Assembly: GCF_000585375.1 (NCBI RefSeq)
Contig: NZ_KK073874.1
Span: 62,001-126,000, forward strand
Direction of reading: 5' to 3'
Length of the DNA: 64,000 bases
DNA from: Cryptosporangium arvum DSM 44712
GTDB lineage: Bacteria > Actinomycetota > Actinomycetes > Mycobacteriales > Cryptosporangiaceae
Positions 45,915 to 56,482 of the stretch are shown here, piece by piece. Under the pieces are notes generated by a model that saw only the letters and a program-made list of their open reading frames with translations, ran no database searches and was not told the DNA's origin. Position 1 is the first letter of the stretch. Every line of letters begins with the position of its first letter. The position numbers were made by a program, and so were the translations under genes.

Positions 45915-48794
45915 GTGGGGGTGACGTTGACGGGCCGGCATCGATCCGCGAGAACCGCGACTCGGGCCGGCGTGCGGCGCCCGGTCGGGTTCACCTCGGC
46001 CGGTCTGGCGCTCGGACTGGCGATCCCCTCCGGCGCGCTCGCGGCTCCGTCGGCCACGCCCGACGAGCCCGCGGTCATGCACCTCGTCCAACTCGTCGAT
46101 GCACCGATCGCCGCCTATCCGGGCGGCCGGTCGGTGCCTGACGGGGTGCTGGACGGCACGCGTCCCCGACGTGGGCAGCGCCTCGGCGTCGACTCCGTTG
46201 CCGTTCGTCGTTACCGCGCCTACCTGGACCAACAGCTCCGTGCGGTGCTGAAGCAACTGCCCGGGGTGCGCACGGCCTACGCGTACCGGTGGACGTTCAA
46301 CGGCTTCGCGGCCGCTCTCACACCCGACCAGGTGGCGGCCGCGCGGCGGCTCCCGGGGGTTCGGTCGGTCACCCGGGACAGCGTCCGCACGCTGGACGGG
46401 CTGGAACCGGCCGGAACCACCGAGTTCCTCGGGCTACCCGGACCGACCGGGGCGTGGGAGCGGCTCGACGGGCCCGCGCGGGCGGGCGCGGGCACGGTGA
46501 TCGGCTTCGTGGACTCCGGTATCTGGTCCGCGCACCCGAGTTTCACGAACCCGCGGCCGGCCGCACCCCGCTATCGGGGCACCTGCGACGCCGGTCGGGT
46601 CGTCAAGGACTTCCGGTGCCGGGGCGCGCTCGTCGGAGCCCGGTGGTACCTCAACGGGCTGACGCCGGACGCCGGCGAGCCCCGGTCACCGGCCGACCAC
46701 GACGGGCACGGCACCCACGCCGCCGCAGTGGCCGCCGGCGCCGCGGACGTCACTGCGAAGTTCGGGCCGCATGAGCTCGGAGCGGTGTCCGGCGTCGCAC
46801 CGGCCGCCCGGATCGCGGCCTACAAGGCGTGCTGGCAGGTCGACGGAGAGCCGACGTGCGCGGAGTCCGACACCGTGGCGGCGATCGACCAGGCGGTCGC
46901 GGACGGCGTCGACGTGCTCAACGTGGCGGTCGACGGTGCGTCCGGAGGTTCGCCGGCCGACGACCCGCTCGCGTCGTCGCTCTACCGGGCCGCCCAGGCC
47001 GGCGTGTTCGTCGCCGCCTCGGCCGGGAACGACGGACCCAGCACCCGCACCGCGCACGGCAAGCCCTGGCTGACGAGCGTCGCGGCCGGCACGCACGACC
47101 GGGCTCCGGTCGCGGTGGTGCGGCTCGGGGACGGCACACGGCTGAACGGAGCGGGCCTCGGCGCCGGGGTCCCGGCCCGGCCGGTGGTGCCCGGCGGCCA
47201 GTGCCGGGAGGGTTCGCTCGACCCTGGGAAGATCCGCGGCCGGATCGTGGTGTGCCTCCGCGGCGGCAACGGGCGCGCCGACAAGAGCGCGGAGGTCGAG
47301 CGGGCCGGTGGCGCCGGAATGGTGCTCGCGAACGACGACGCCGACGAGCTCACCGCCGATCGGCACGCGGTGCCGACCGTGAACGTCGACGTGCGGGCCA
47401 CCGCGAAGCTGCGCGACTACCTGCGTGACCCGCGGGCCAGCGCCGCATTCGAACCGGCCCGGATGCGCCCGAGCGGAGCCCCCCGCCCGGAGGTGGCGGA
47501 GTTCTCCTCGCGTGGCCCGGACGGCGACGCGCTCGCGCCCGACCTGATGGCGCCCGGCGTCGACGTCGTCGCGGCGGTGTCCCCGGCCCGCGACGGAGCG
47601 ATGTTCGGGCTGCGGTCCGGTACGTCGGTGGCCACCGCGCAGGTCTCGGGCGCGGCCGCGCTGCTGCGTGGAGCGCACCCGCGCTGGTCGCCGGCGGCGG
47701 TGAAGTCCGCGTTGCTGACCAGCGCGACCGGCGGCGACAACCGGATCAGTACGTCCGGCGGCGAGACCGCAGGTCCGGCCGAGTACGGCGCCGGCGCGCT
47801 CGCGGTCGACCGGGCCCTCGACCCGGGCCTGCTCTTCGACTCCTCGGCCGCGGCGACCGCTCCGTACAGCGCGCAGAACACCGCGTCGGTCGTGCTCGGT
47901 TCGCTGGCCGGCGTGCGTACCGTCCGCCGGACCGTGACGAACGTCGGCTCCGGCACCGCCCGGTACGTCGCCCGGGTGGACGAGCCGCCCGGGGTGGACG
48001 TCGCCGTCTCCCCGGCCGAGCTGACGCTGGAGCCCGGCGCGACCGCCTCGTTCACGGTGACCGTGCACCGCGTCTCCGCCCCCTACGACCAGCTCGCGGC
48101 GGGCTCGATCACCTGGTCCGACGGCGTGCACCCGGTGCGGGTCCCGGTCGCCGTGACACCGGTCGTCGTGGCTGCTCCGTCGAGCGTCGAACTCGGCAAC
48201 TCGCTGACCGTCGTGCCCGGCTTCACCGGGCGGTTGAGCGCACGCATCGCCGGCCCCGTGCCCGCCGTCGGGCACACCACCCGGTTGCGCGTGACGGGCG
48301 AGCGGGCCCGGTTCTCCTCGGCCGCGCCGAAGGCCTCCGACCGCGTCGCGCGCTTCACCGTCACGGTGCCGTCGGACACCGCGCTGGCGCGGTTCGCGAC
48401 CGACGCCCTCGACTACCCGGTCGGCACGGACGTGGACGTCTTCGTCTACCGCGACGGCAAGCGGGTGGGCCGCAGCGGTGGCCCGGCCGCGGACGAACGG
48501 ATCGACCTGCCGGCACCGGAAGCCGGGCGGTACGACGTCTACGTCCAGCTGGTGGACGCGCCCGGCACCGGAGCGCTACCGGTCCGCCTGGACTCCTACG
48601 TCATCGACGACGGCGAGCCGGCCGCCGAGCGGTCGGTGAACGCGGGGACGCCGCTGCGCCTGTCCGGCGTGCCGGCCGAGGGCCCCGGCCGCTGGCTCGG
48701 TCAGATCCGCTGGTCCGACGGCGGCACCGGAGAGGCGACGACGCTCGTCAGCGCCGTCGACCGGGTCTTCACCGACGCCCCCGCAGCTGACTGA
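45915..48794 (+). CDS. secreted S8-family serine peptidase (subtilase)
   Basis: A 959-residue exported protease. Signal peptide to about residue 44 (GFTSAGLALGLAIPSGALAA), an I9 inhibitor propeptide to about 160, then the catalytic domain: Asp200 (FVDSGIW), His265 (HDGHGTH) and Ser571 (SGTSVATAQVSGAAALL). GTSVA replaces the usual GTSMA. A PA-like insert lies around 410-520, and fibronectin-like beta domains fill the C-terminus, as in plant-type (cucumisin) subtilases. No transmembrane anchor or sorting signal. GTG 45915 fits a possible leaderless start (TTGCCC-N17-CATATC ends at 45911); GTG 45921 is close. The end overlaps the convergent GTPase by 26 bases. Confidence 0.93.
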   Translation: MGVTLTGRHRSARTATRAGVRRPVGFTSAGLALGLAIPSGALAAPSATPDEPAVMHLVQLVDAPIAAYPGGRSVPDGVLDGTRPRRGQRLGVDSVAVRRYRAYLDQQLRAVLKQLPGVRTAYAYRWTFNGFAAALTPDQVAAARRLPGVRSVTRDSVRTLDGLEPAGTTEFLGLPGPTGAWERLDGPARAGAGTVIGFVDSGIWSAHPSFTNPRPAAPRYRGTCDAGRVVKDFRCRGALVGARWYLNGLTPDAGEPRSPADHDGHGTHAAAVAAGAADVTAKFGPHELGAVSGVAPAARIAAYKACWQVDGEPTCAESDTVAAIDQAVADGVDVLNVAVDGASGGSPADDPLASSLYRAAQAGVFVAASAGNDGPSTRTAHGKPWLTSVAAGTHDRAPVAVVRLGDGTRLNGAGLGAGVPARPVVPGGQCREGSLDPGKIRGRIVVCLRGGNGRADKSAEVERAGGAGMVLANDDADELTADRHAVPTVNVDVRATAKLRDYLRDPRASAAFEPARMRPSGAPRPEVAEFSSRGPDGDALAPDLMAPGVDVVAAVSPARDGAMFGLRSGTSVATAQVSGAAALLRGAHPRWSPAAVKSALLTSATGGDNRISTSGGETAGPAEYGAGALAVDRALDPGLLFDSSAAATAPYSAQNTASVVLGSLAGVRTVRRTVTNVGSGTARYVARVDEPPGVDVAVSPAELTLEPGATASFTVTVHRVSAPYDQLAAGSITWSDGVHPVRVPVAVTPVVVAAPSSVELGNSLTVVPGFTGRLSARIAGPVPAVGHTTRLRVTGERARFSSAAPKASDRVARFTVTVPSDTALARFATDALDYPVGTDVDVFVYRDGKRVGRSGGPAADERIDLPAPEAGRYDVYVQLVDAPGTGALPVRLDSYVIDDGEPAAERSVNAGTPLRLSGVPAEGPGRWLGQIRWSDGGTGEATTLVSAVDRVFTDAPAAD

Positions 48795-50412
48795 TCGCCG
48801 CGCAGAGTTCGGAGCGCGCGCTCAGCTCCGCGCTCACCGGCTCGAGCACCGCGTCCGTGGCCACCTGCTCCACCCGGGCGCGGATCCGCTTACGCGCTTT
48901 GGCCGCCTGACGCCGTGCGCCGAGCGCGCCCAGCCGGGCGCTCAGGAAACCGAGGACCAGACCGACGAGCACCCCGCCGAGCAGCATTCCGGTCGGCACG
49001 GGGATCCGCCACTCCCACACGTCGACGTCCGGCAACGGCGGTTCGGGCAGTCGGAACCAATCGAGCAGGAAGAGCCCGAGAAGCCACCCCACCCCCGCGA
49101 CCGCGACCAGCGCCAGCACGTTCTGCAGCAGGCGCACCACACCCCACCAGCGCGGGCGGCGTCCGAGGCCGAGGTCGGCGCCGGCCACGGCCCGGTCGAG
49201 CAGGTCGGGGAGCTGGTCCCGGCGGCCGGTCGCGGCGCGGGTGAGCACGCTCGGCCACGGCTGGGGCAGGCCGGCCGTGGTCCGGTCGACGAGGTTGCGC
49301 AGCGCGGTGTCCACCCGGGCCTGCTGCACCGCGGAAGGACCCGGGAGCGCGGTGCGGACCAGTTCGTCCTCGGCTTCGCCGGGGGAGAGCCGCGCGCCGG
49401 GCAGCCCCAGTCGCGTCGCCGCGCTCGGGCGCACACGCGCCAGCCAGCGGGTCATCGGCCAGCCGGTCGCGGCTCTGGTGCGGCTGCGATGTGTCCGCGC
49501 GACCGCCAGCGCGACCGCGTCGGCGCCCGAGGCCTCGGTCAGCGCACCGACCACGGCCGCCCGGTCGGCCCGCTCCACCGCGGGTGTCGCCGACGGTCCG
49601 CACGTCGGGCCCAACTCGTCCGCGAGGGCACGCAGGTCGGCGTTCAACCGCCGTACCGACGCCTCGTGCGCGGCCACCGCGTCGGCCAGGCGGGTCCGCA
49701 GCGCCGGCAGCCCGTCGGACGTCCGTGCCGAGACCGGCAGCACCGGGACGCCTCCCAGGCCTTCCCGTTCGAGCAGGCCGCGCAGATCGGCCAGCACCTC
49801 GTCGCGCCGCGCCGGCGGTACCCGGTCGATCTGGTTGAACGCGACGACCGTGATGTCGGCGTGCGTCCGCAGCGGCTGGAGGTACCGGTCGTGCAGGGCG
49901 GAGTCCGCGTATTTCTGCGGGTCGACGACCCAGACGAGCAGGTCGACGAGCTTCACCAGGCGGTCCACCTCGAGCCGGTGGTCCACCTGCACCGAGTCGA
50001 CGTCGGGCAGGTCGAGCAGCACGAGGCCGGAGAGCGCGTCGGCGCCCTCGTCACCCAGGTGGTGCCGACGCTTCACGCCCAGCCAGTCCAGCAGCGGCGC
50101 GGCGCCGTCGGGGTTCCACACCGCGGCCTGCGCCGTCGACGTGACCGGGCGGCGCAGCCCGGTGGCCGCGACGTCGACTCCGACGAGCGCGTTGAACAGC
50201 GACGACTTGCCGCTCCCGGTGGTGCCGGCGAGCGCGACGACGGTGTGCTCCGCGCCCAGCCGCAGCCGCTCGGCGGCCTTGCCCGACAACGCGCCCGCGG
50301 TCGCCAGCACCGCCGGATCGAGCCGGTCGGCGCCGAGCTCCACCACCCGGTCGAGTGCGCTCAGCCGACGGCTCAGCCCCGATTCGTCGGTAGCCCGTGC
50401 CAGCAGCGTCAT
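48769..50412 (-). CDS. dynamin-like GTPase, second of tandem pair (DynB-like)
   Basis: A 547-residue GTPase with membrane anchors. P-loop VALAGTTGSGKSSLFNALVG, G3 LLDLPDVDSVQVDH and NQID (G4) are visible. Two hydrophobic helices near residues 420-450 and 475-500 make a hairpin, then a basic tail. Its ATG overlaps the stop of the partner GTPase gene (ATGA). Streptomyces DynA and DynB are adjacent dynamin-like proteins that stabilise the Z-ring during sporulation septation, and DynB has two membrane helices. The assignment rests on pairing and topology and is not proven. It ends inside the convergent protease gene. Confidence 0.85.
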   Translation of the reverse strand: MTLLARATDESGLSRRLSALDRVVELGADRLDPAVLATAGALSGKAAERLRLGAEHTVVALAGTTGSGKSSLFNALVGVDVAATGLRRPVTSTAQAAVWNPDGAAPLLDWLGVKRRHHLGDEGADALSGLVLLDLPDVDSVQVDHRLEVDRLVKLVDLLVWVVDPQKYADSALHDRYLQPLRTHADITVVAFNQIDRVPPARRDEVLADLRGLLEREGLGGVPVLPVSARTSDGLPALRTRLADAVAAHEASVRRLNADLRALADELGPTCGPSATPAVERADRAAVVGALTEASGADAVALAVARTHRSRTRAATGWPMTRWLARVRPSAATRLGLPGARLSPGEAEDELVRTALPGPSAVQQARVDTALRNLVDRTTAGLPQPWPSVLTRAATGRRDQLPDLLDRAVAGADLGLGRRPRWWGVVRLLQNVLALVAVAGVGWLLGLFLLDWFRLPEPPLPDVDVWEWRIPVPTGMLLGGVLVGLVLGFLSARLGALGARRQAAKARKRIRARVEQVATDAVLEPVSAELSARSELCAAISQLRGRR

Positions 50413-52115
50413 CGCACCAGCCCCGGCTGCCGCAGGTACGAACGCAGCGCGGACTCGAACTCGGCCAGCGCGGAGCGCAGTGCCGTCACCTGGTCGGTGG
50501 CGGGTGCGACGGCGTCCACGAGCGCGTCGAACCGCTGCCGTTCGTCGGTGAGCAACTTCTCGACGGTGTCCAGCAGGTCGTCGCGGGCTCGGGCCGCGAG
50601 CGTGCGCACGGCGGCGTCGCCGAAGATCGCCTCCAGCACCTTCTGGCTGACCGCCGACGTCCCGCCCGCGACCACCACCTCGAGCCCTGACAGACCGGCG
50701 GTCTGGGCGAAGACCGCGAGCATCAGCACCAGCCCGGCGCCGTTGACACCGAACGACGTCAGCCGCGCGACGCTCCGCCGGTGGCCGCCCTCCTCGCGGA
50801 CCAGGTCGAGCACGCGTTCCTGCCAGGCCCGGATCTCGTGCTCCAGCCGGGGGCCGAACTCGGCCGACGAGCGGTGCAAGCCGTCGGTGAGCAGCGCGCG
50901 CCCGGCCGGGCGGGACCGCCACAGTTCCGTGGTCTGCTCGGCGGCCTGGTCCGACGCGGCCCGCACCAGCGCGTGCAGGTTGCTCTCGACCGCGTGCCCG
51001 ACCGCTTCGGCCGCGGGCGGCCGGCCGGTGAAGAACGACGTGACGCGGTCACGCAGCTGGCCGATCCGTGCCTCGAGGTTCCGCGTGAACTGGCCGGTGC
51101 CGACGAACTCCTGCCAGCGGGCCAGCACCTCGCCGCGGAGCACGGTGCCGCTGCGGACGCCGTCGTCGACGCCGGTGAGCGCGGTCCGGTACCGCTCGAG
51201 CGCGGTACCGCGCAGCTCGGCGGCGGCGCGGACCTGGTCGTCGAGGTGGTCGGCCAGGCCGGTGACACGATCGTGCAGGCTGGAGAGCGCCCCGGTGAGC
51301 GTCGTGCGGATCACCTGGTCCCGGGCTCCGGCGTCGGCGGCCAGCCCGTCGAGCCAGGTGCGCATCGGTGCGATCGCCTGGTCGGGGATGCGTTTCCCGG
51401 TCAGCTCGACCTCCGGGATCGCGAACAGCGCCGCCTCGCCGAGACGTTCCTCGGCCAGCATCGAGCGGAGGTGGTCGCTGATCTCGCCGATGCCCTCCGG
51501 CGGGACGCGGTTGAGCACGACCGCGAGTGCGATCGTGCGCTGGGCCGCGGTGTGCAGCAGGTCCCAGGGGACGGCGTCGGCGTAGCGCGCCGCAGTGGTG
51601 ACGAAGATCCACAGGTCGGCGGCGGCGAGGAGCTGCCCGGCCAGGTCGCGGTTCTCGGCCACGACCGAGTCGATGTCGGGGGGATCCAGCAGCGCGAGCC
51701 CCGGTGGCACCGACGGGTGGGGCACCAGCCGGAGGGAGTTCACGGCCTCGGGGCCGGTCGTCCGGGACAGCCCCGGAAGGATCCGGTCGGTTTCGAACCA
51801 GCTGACGTCGTCCGGATTGCACACCAGGACCGGGGCGCGCGTGGTGGGCCGTAGCCAGCCCGCCTTCGTCACCTCCGCCCCGACCAGCGTGTTGACGAGC
51901 GTCGACTTGCCGGCGCCGGTGGACCCCCCGACCGCCACCAGCATCGGGGCGTCCAGCTGGCGCAACCTCGGTAGCAGGTAGTCGTCGACCTGACCGACGA
52001 ACTCCGACCGCGACCGGCGCGCGGCCTCGGCGTCGGTCACCGCCAGATCGAGTCGGACCGCGGTCACCGACGTGCGCAGCGCTTCGAGCGCTTCAGCCAA
52101 CCGCGGACCATCCAT
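50409..52115 (-). CDS. dynamin-like GTPase, first of tandem pair (DynA-like)
   Basis: A 568-residue GTPase. P-loop VAVGGSTGAGKSTLVNTLVG, G3 LLDPPDIDSVVAEN and LNRV (G4) are seen, followed by a long helical stalk and a hydrophobic segment (GVNGAGLVLMLAVFAQTAGL), the likely membrane-touching paddle. It resembles the mycobacterial IniA and Streptomyces DynA families, which tubulate or fuse membranes in a GTP-dependent way. It ends by overlapping the start of its partner. ATG 52115; divergent from the thiamine riboswitch and transporter. Confidence 0.85.
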   Translation of the reverse strand: MDGPRLAEALEALRTSVTAVRLDLAVTDAEAARRSRSEFVGQVDDYLLPRLRQLDAPMLVAVGGSTGAGKSTLVNTLVGAEVTKAGWLRPTTRAPVLVCNPDDVSWFETDRILPGLSRTTGPEAVNSLRLVPHPSVPPGLALLDPPDIDSVVAENRDLAGQLLAAADLWIFVTTAARYADAVPWDLLHTAAQRTIALAVVLNRVPPEGIGEISDHLRSMLAEERLGEAALFAIPEVELTGKRIPDQAIAPMRTWLDGLAADAGARDQVIRTTLTGALSSLHDRVTGLADHLDDQVRAAAELRGTALERYRTALTGVDDGVRSGTVLRGEVLARWQEFVGTGQFTRNLEARIGQLRDRVTSFFTGRPPAAEAVGHAVESNLHALVRAASDQAAEQTTELWRSRPAGRALLTDGLHRSSAEFGPRLEHEIRAWQERVLDLVREEGGHRRSVARLTSFGVNGAGLVLMLAVFAQTAGLSGLEVVVAGGTSAVSQKVLEAIFGDAAVRTLAARARDDLLDTVEKLLTDERQRFDALVDAVAPATDQVTALRSALAEFESALRSYLRQPGLVR

Positions 52116-52187
52116 GTCCGAGGTAGTGACCGCTCCGCGACCGGCTCAACCACAGCGGGCTACGCTTGTCGACGCGGACGCCAGTCG

Positions 52188-52280
52188 TCCGTCGGGGAGC
52201 TCGGGCAGCCGGGCTGAGAGGGTGGCCACCGCGTCACCGACCCGTCGAACCTGCTCTGGGTAATGCCAGCGGAGGGAGAA
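52188..52280 (+). promoter_or_regulatory. TPP riboswitch (THI element)
   Basis: The conserved pieces are in order: CGGGGAGC, GGCTGAGAGGG, ACCCGTCGAACCTG, then CTGGGTAATGCCAGCGGAGGGA. This is the thiamine pyrophosphate sensor that turns off downstream genes when TPP is plentiful. The ribosome site and start of the transporter lie 50-65 bases further on, so control of translation is the simplest mode. Boundaries are approximate. Confidence 0.95.
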
Positions 52281-52343
52281 CCGGCGGCTCGCCGGACCAC
52301 GCCCGAAGGCTCATTCCCGGTGCTCGAGTCCGGAGGTAACCGG

Positions 52344-53399
52344 ATGCGTGCCCCTCGTTTACTGGCTGCTGTCCTGTTGACCGCCGCCGTCGCAGCCTGT
52401 TCGTCGTCGTCCGACAAGGCGGCCACCGACTCGAAGACGGTCACTCTCGTCACCCACGAGTCGTTCGCGGTCAGCGACGAAGTCCTGGCCGCGTTCCAGA
52501 AGCAGAGCGGCCTCACGGTCAAGATCCTGCGCAGCGGCGACGCCGGCGCGGTCGTCAACAAAGCCGTGCTCAGCAAGGGCAACCCGCAGGGCGACGTGCT
52601 GTTCGGCGTCGACAACACGTTCCTGTCGCGGGCCGTGGGCGCTGGCGTGTTCGCGCCCTACGAGCCGGCCGGTGTCGGCAACGTTCCCACCGCGCTGCAG
52701 CAGGGCACCGACGGGAAGGCGAGCGCCGTCGACTACGGCGACGTGTGCGTCAACTACGACAAGGCGTGGTTCACGAAGAAGGGCGTGCAGCCGCCGGCGA
52801 GCTACGCCGACCTGATCAAACCCGAGTACAAGAACCTGCTGGTCGTGGAGAACCCGGCGACGTCGTCGCCCGGGCTGGCGTTCGTGCTCGGCAGCATCGC
52901 GGTGCAGGGTGAGAGCGGCTGGAAGTCGTACTGGGAGAAGCTCAAGGCCAACGGGGCCCTGGTCGTCGACGGCTGGGAGGAGGCCTACCAGCAGCGCTTC
53001 ACGGTCGGCTCGCAGGGCAAGGGCGACCGGCCGCTCGTCGTCTCGTACGCGTCCAGCCCGCCGGCCGAGGTCGTCTACGCGGAGAAGAAGCCGAAGGACG
53101 CGCCGTCCGGTGTGGTCACCGACACCTGCTTCCGTCAGGTCGAGTACGCGGGCCTGCTCGACGGTGCGGCCAACCCGACCGGTGGCAAGAAGCTGCTCGA
53201 CTTCCTGCTGTCCCCGGCGTTCCAGAAGGACGTGCCGCTGCAGATGTTCGTGTGGCCTTCGGTGACCGGTACACCGCTGCCGGCCGAGTTCACCAAGTAC
53301 GCGGCGCTCCCGACCAAGCCGCTGACGCTCCCCGCCGACCAGATCACGAAGAACCGTGAGCCGTGGATCGACGAGTGGACGCAGACGGTGCTCCGCTGA
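52344..53399 (+). CDS. thiamine ABC transporter substrate-binding lipoprotein
   Basis: A 351-residue ThiB-like lipoprotein. Signal peptide LLAAVLLTAAVAAC with lipobox cysteine at 19, so it is anchored outside the membrane. VTLVTHESFAVSDEVLAAFQ and ASAVDYGDVCVNYDKAWF match thiamine-binding proteins, and DVLFGVDNTFLSRA gives part of the ligand site. It follows the TPP riboswitch, which supports thiamine or its phosphate as ligand. The ATG at 52344 has GGAGGTAAC ahead. Its end overlaps the permease gene by 37 bases if the first GTG is used there. Confidence 0.93.
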   Translation: MRAPRLLAAVLLTAAVAACSSSSDKAATDSKTVTLVTHESFAVSDEVLAAFQKQSGLTVKILRSGDAGAVVNKAVLSKGNPQGDVLFGVDNTFLSRAVGAGVFAPYEPAGVGNVPTALQQGTDGKASAVDYGDVCVNYDKAWFTKKGVQPPASYADLIKPEYKNLLVVENPATSSPGLAFVLGSIAVQGESGWKSYWEKLKANGALVVDGWEEAYQQRFTVGSQGKGDRPLVVSYASSPPAEVVYAEKKPKDAPSGVVTDTCFRQVEYAGLLDGAANPTGGKKLLDFLLSPAFQKDVPLQMFVWPSVTGTPLPAEFTKYAALPTKPLTLPADQITKNREPWIDEWTQTVLR

Positions 53400-54990
53400 G
53401 AACCCGCCTCCTCGCCCTCGTCCCGCTGGCGTTCCTCGGGATCTTCTTCGTCTACCCGGTCGGAACGCTGGTGGCGATCGGCCTGGGGTTCGGGGACCCG
53501 ATCCCCGGGGTGCCGCGCGGCAGCCTCGGCGACGTCCGCGGGGTGCTGTGGTTCACGGTCTGGCAGGCCGTGGCCTCGACCGTGCTGACGCTCGTCGTGG
53601 CCATGCCGGGCGCGGCCGTGCTGGCCCGGTTCCGGCTCCCGGGCAGCGCTCTGATCCGCGCGCTGGTGACGGTCCCGTTCGTGCTGCCGACGGTGGTGGT
53701 GGGGGCGGCCTTCCTCGCGTTGATCGGGCCGGACGGGTTGCTCGGCGTCGAACTGGACCGCACGGTCTGGGCGATCCTGGCCGCGCACGTGTTCTTCAAC
53801 TACGCGGTCGTGGTGCGGATCGTCGGCAGCGTCTGGGCCCAGCTCGACCGGCGCTCGGTGGAGGCGGCCCGGGTGCTCGGCGCGTCCCGCCTCCGGGCGT
53901 TCGTGCGGGTGACGCTGCCGGCGCTACGACCCGCGATCGCCGCGGCGTCGACGGTGGTGTTCCTGTTCACGTTCACGTCGTTCGGGATCGTGCAGATCCT
54001 CGGCGGGCCGTCGTACGCGACGCTCGAAGTGGAGATCTACCGGCGCACGGTCTACCAGCTGGACCTGTCCGGCGCCGCGGTGCTGTCGATGGTGCAGTTC
54101 GTCGCCGTGGCCGTGCTGCTGGCCGTGGATGCCGTGCTGACCGGTCGGCAGCGGGCGGCGCGACTGGTGCCGGCGTCGCCCCGGTCACCGCGGGGCTTCG
54201 GCGAGTGGGCGTTCGTCGGCGTCAACCTCATCGTGCTGGTGGGGTTGCTGTTGACGCCGTTGGCGGTGCTGGTAGAGCGGTCGTTCGCGACGTCGGACGG
54301 GTACTCCCTGACGTACTGGCGGGCGTTGACCTCGTCGGACGCGTCGAGCGTTCTGCCCGCGCCGGCGCTGGAGACGGTCGGCACGTCGCTGCGGTACGCG
54401 GTGACCGCGACGCTGCTGGCCCTCGTGGTCGGTCTCTGTGCCGCGGTCGTGCTGACCCGCCCGGGCCGGCTGCGTGGTGCGTTCGGTCTGCTGCTGATGT
54501 TGCCGCTGGGCACGTCGGCCGTGACCGTCGGTTTCGGGTTCCTGGTCGCGCTCGACGAGCCGCCGCTCGACCTGCGTGACTCGGCTCTACTCGTGCCGTT
54601 CGCACAGGCGCTGGTGGCGGTGCCGTTCGTCGTCCGCGCCGTGCTGCCGGTGCTCCGGGCGATCGACGACCGGCTCCGGGAGGCCGCCGCGGTGCTCGGC
54701 ACACCACCGGGGCGGGTGTGGTGGCGGGTGGATCTGCCGCTGGTGTGGCGGTCGCTGGCGGCGGCGGCCGGGTTCGCGTTCGCGATCTCGCTCGGGGAGT
54801 TCGGTGCGACCGTGTTCATCGCCCGCGCCGACAACCCGACGATTCCGGTCGCGATCGCCCAGCTGCTGGGGCGCCCGGGTGAGGTCAACGGTGGTCAGGC
54901 CATGGCGCTGGCCACGATTCTGATGGTGCTGTGCGCGGCCAGTCTGATCGCGCTCGACCGGCTGCGGCCGGCCGGAGCGGGGGGAGAGTT

Positions 54991-54994
<4 letters not shown>
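53363..54994 (+). CDS. thiP: thiamine ABC transporter permease
   Basis: A 543-residue permease with two fused halves of about six helices each, as in ThiP and iron permeases of the same group. Each half has the ABC-contact loop: EAARVLGASRLRAFVRVTLP in the first and EAAAVLGTPPGRVWWRVDLP in the second. Starts could be GTG at 53363 or 53375, both inside the end of the binding-protein gene. The stop overlaps the ATPase start (GTGA), so the three genes form one operon under the TPP riboswitch. Confidence 0.93.
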
Positions 54995-55992
<998 letters not shown>

Positions 55993-56048
55993 CGGGTGCG
56001 CGTCAGTTCCGGCGACATAACCCGGCATCGTTTGTACCGTCCGTGGTC

Positions 56049-56411
56049 ATGGGACCATTCGCTGAACAGCACGTGAACGACACCGAGGATGAGTTGCCAT
56101 CCGATCACGCAAGCGGGCCGAGCACCGCTGAGCTGCTGGAGACCGGTGAGCCCGCGGAGGCGACGATCGTGGCGAGCGGCTCGCTCGGCATGCGGAGCCC
56201 GTACGGGGCCAGCTTGTACGAGTTCGTACTCAACGTGACCCGTTCCGACGCCGAGGCGTACGAGGTTCGGATCGGAAACCCGGTGCCGCCGGCCGCGGTG
56301 CCGCTGACGTTCCCCGGCGCGCAGGTGGCCGTCCGGGTGCTGCCGGCGAACCCCGGCGCGGTCGCGATCGACTGGGAAGCCACGCTGGCTGCGGTCCAGC
56401 GGCCCGCATGA
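56049..56411 (+). CDS. hypothetical protein
   Basis: A 120-residue soluble protein of unknown function. Acidic N-terminus ([13 protein letters not shown]), then a beta-rich domain ([53 protein letters not shown]). The pattern suggests a small beta-barrel. The ATG at 56049 is preferred; a GTG at 55989 overlapping the transporter stop is possible. No clear ribosome site at either. A strong hairpin follows. Confidence 0.6.
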   Translation: MGPFAEQHVNDTEDELPSDHASGPSTAELLETGEPAEATIVASGSLGMRSPYGASLYEFVLNVTRSDAEAYEVRIGNPVPPAAVPLTFPGAQVAVRVLPANPGAVAIDWEATLAAVQRPA

Positions 56412-56448
56412 ACGTCGTCGTCTAGGTCCCATACGGCGGCCGCATCCA

Positions 56449-56471
56449 GCCCGGCGCGGTGCGCGCCGGGC
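56449..56471. terminator. bidirectional terminator
   Basis: A 10-bp perfect GC stem (56449-56458 with 56462-56471) and 3-base loop between two convergent genes. Confidence 0.75.
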
Positions 56472-56482
56472 CATCCGCGTGT

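Noticed and set aside
49241-50551. Long frames on the plus strand opposite the dynamin-like genes
   Set aside because: Ser/Arg/Thr-rich, no motifs; typical antisense shadows of high-GC genes.
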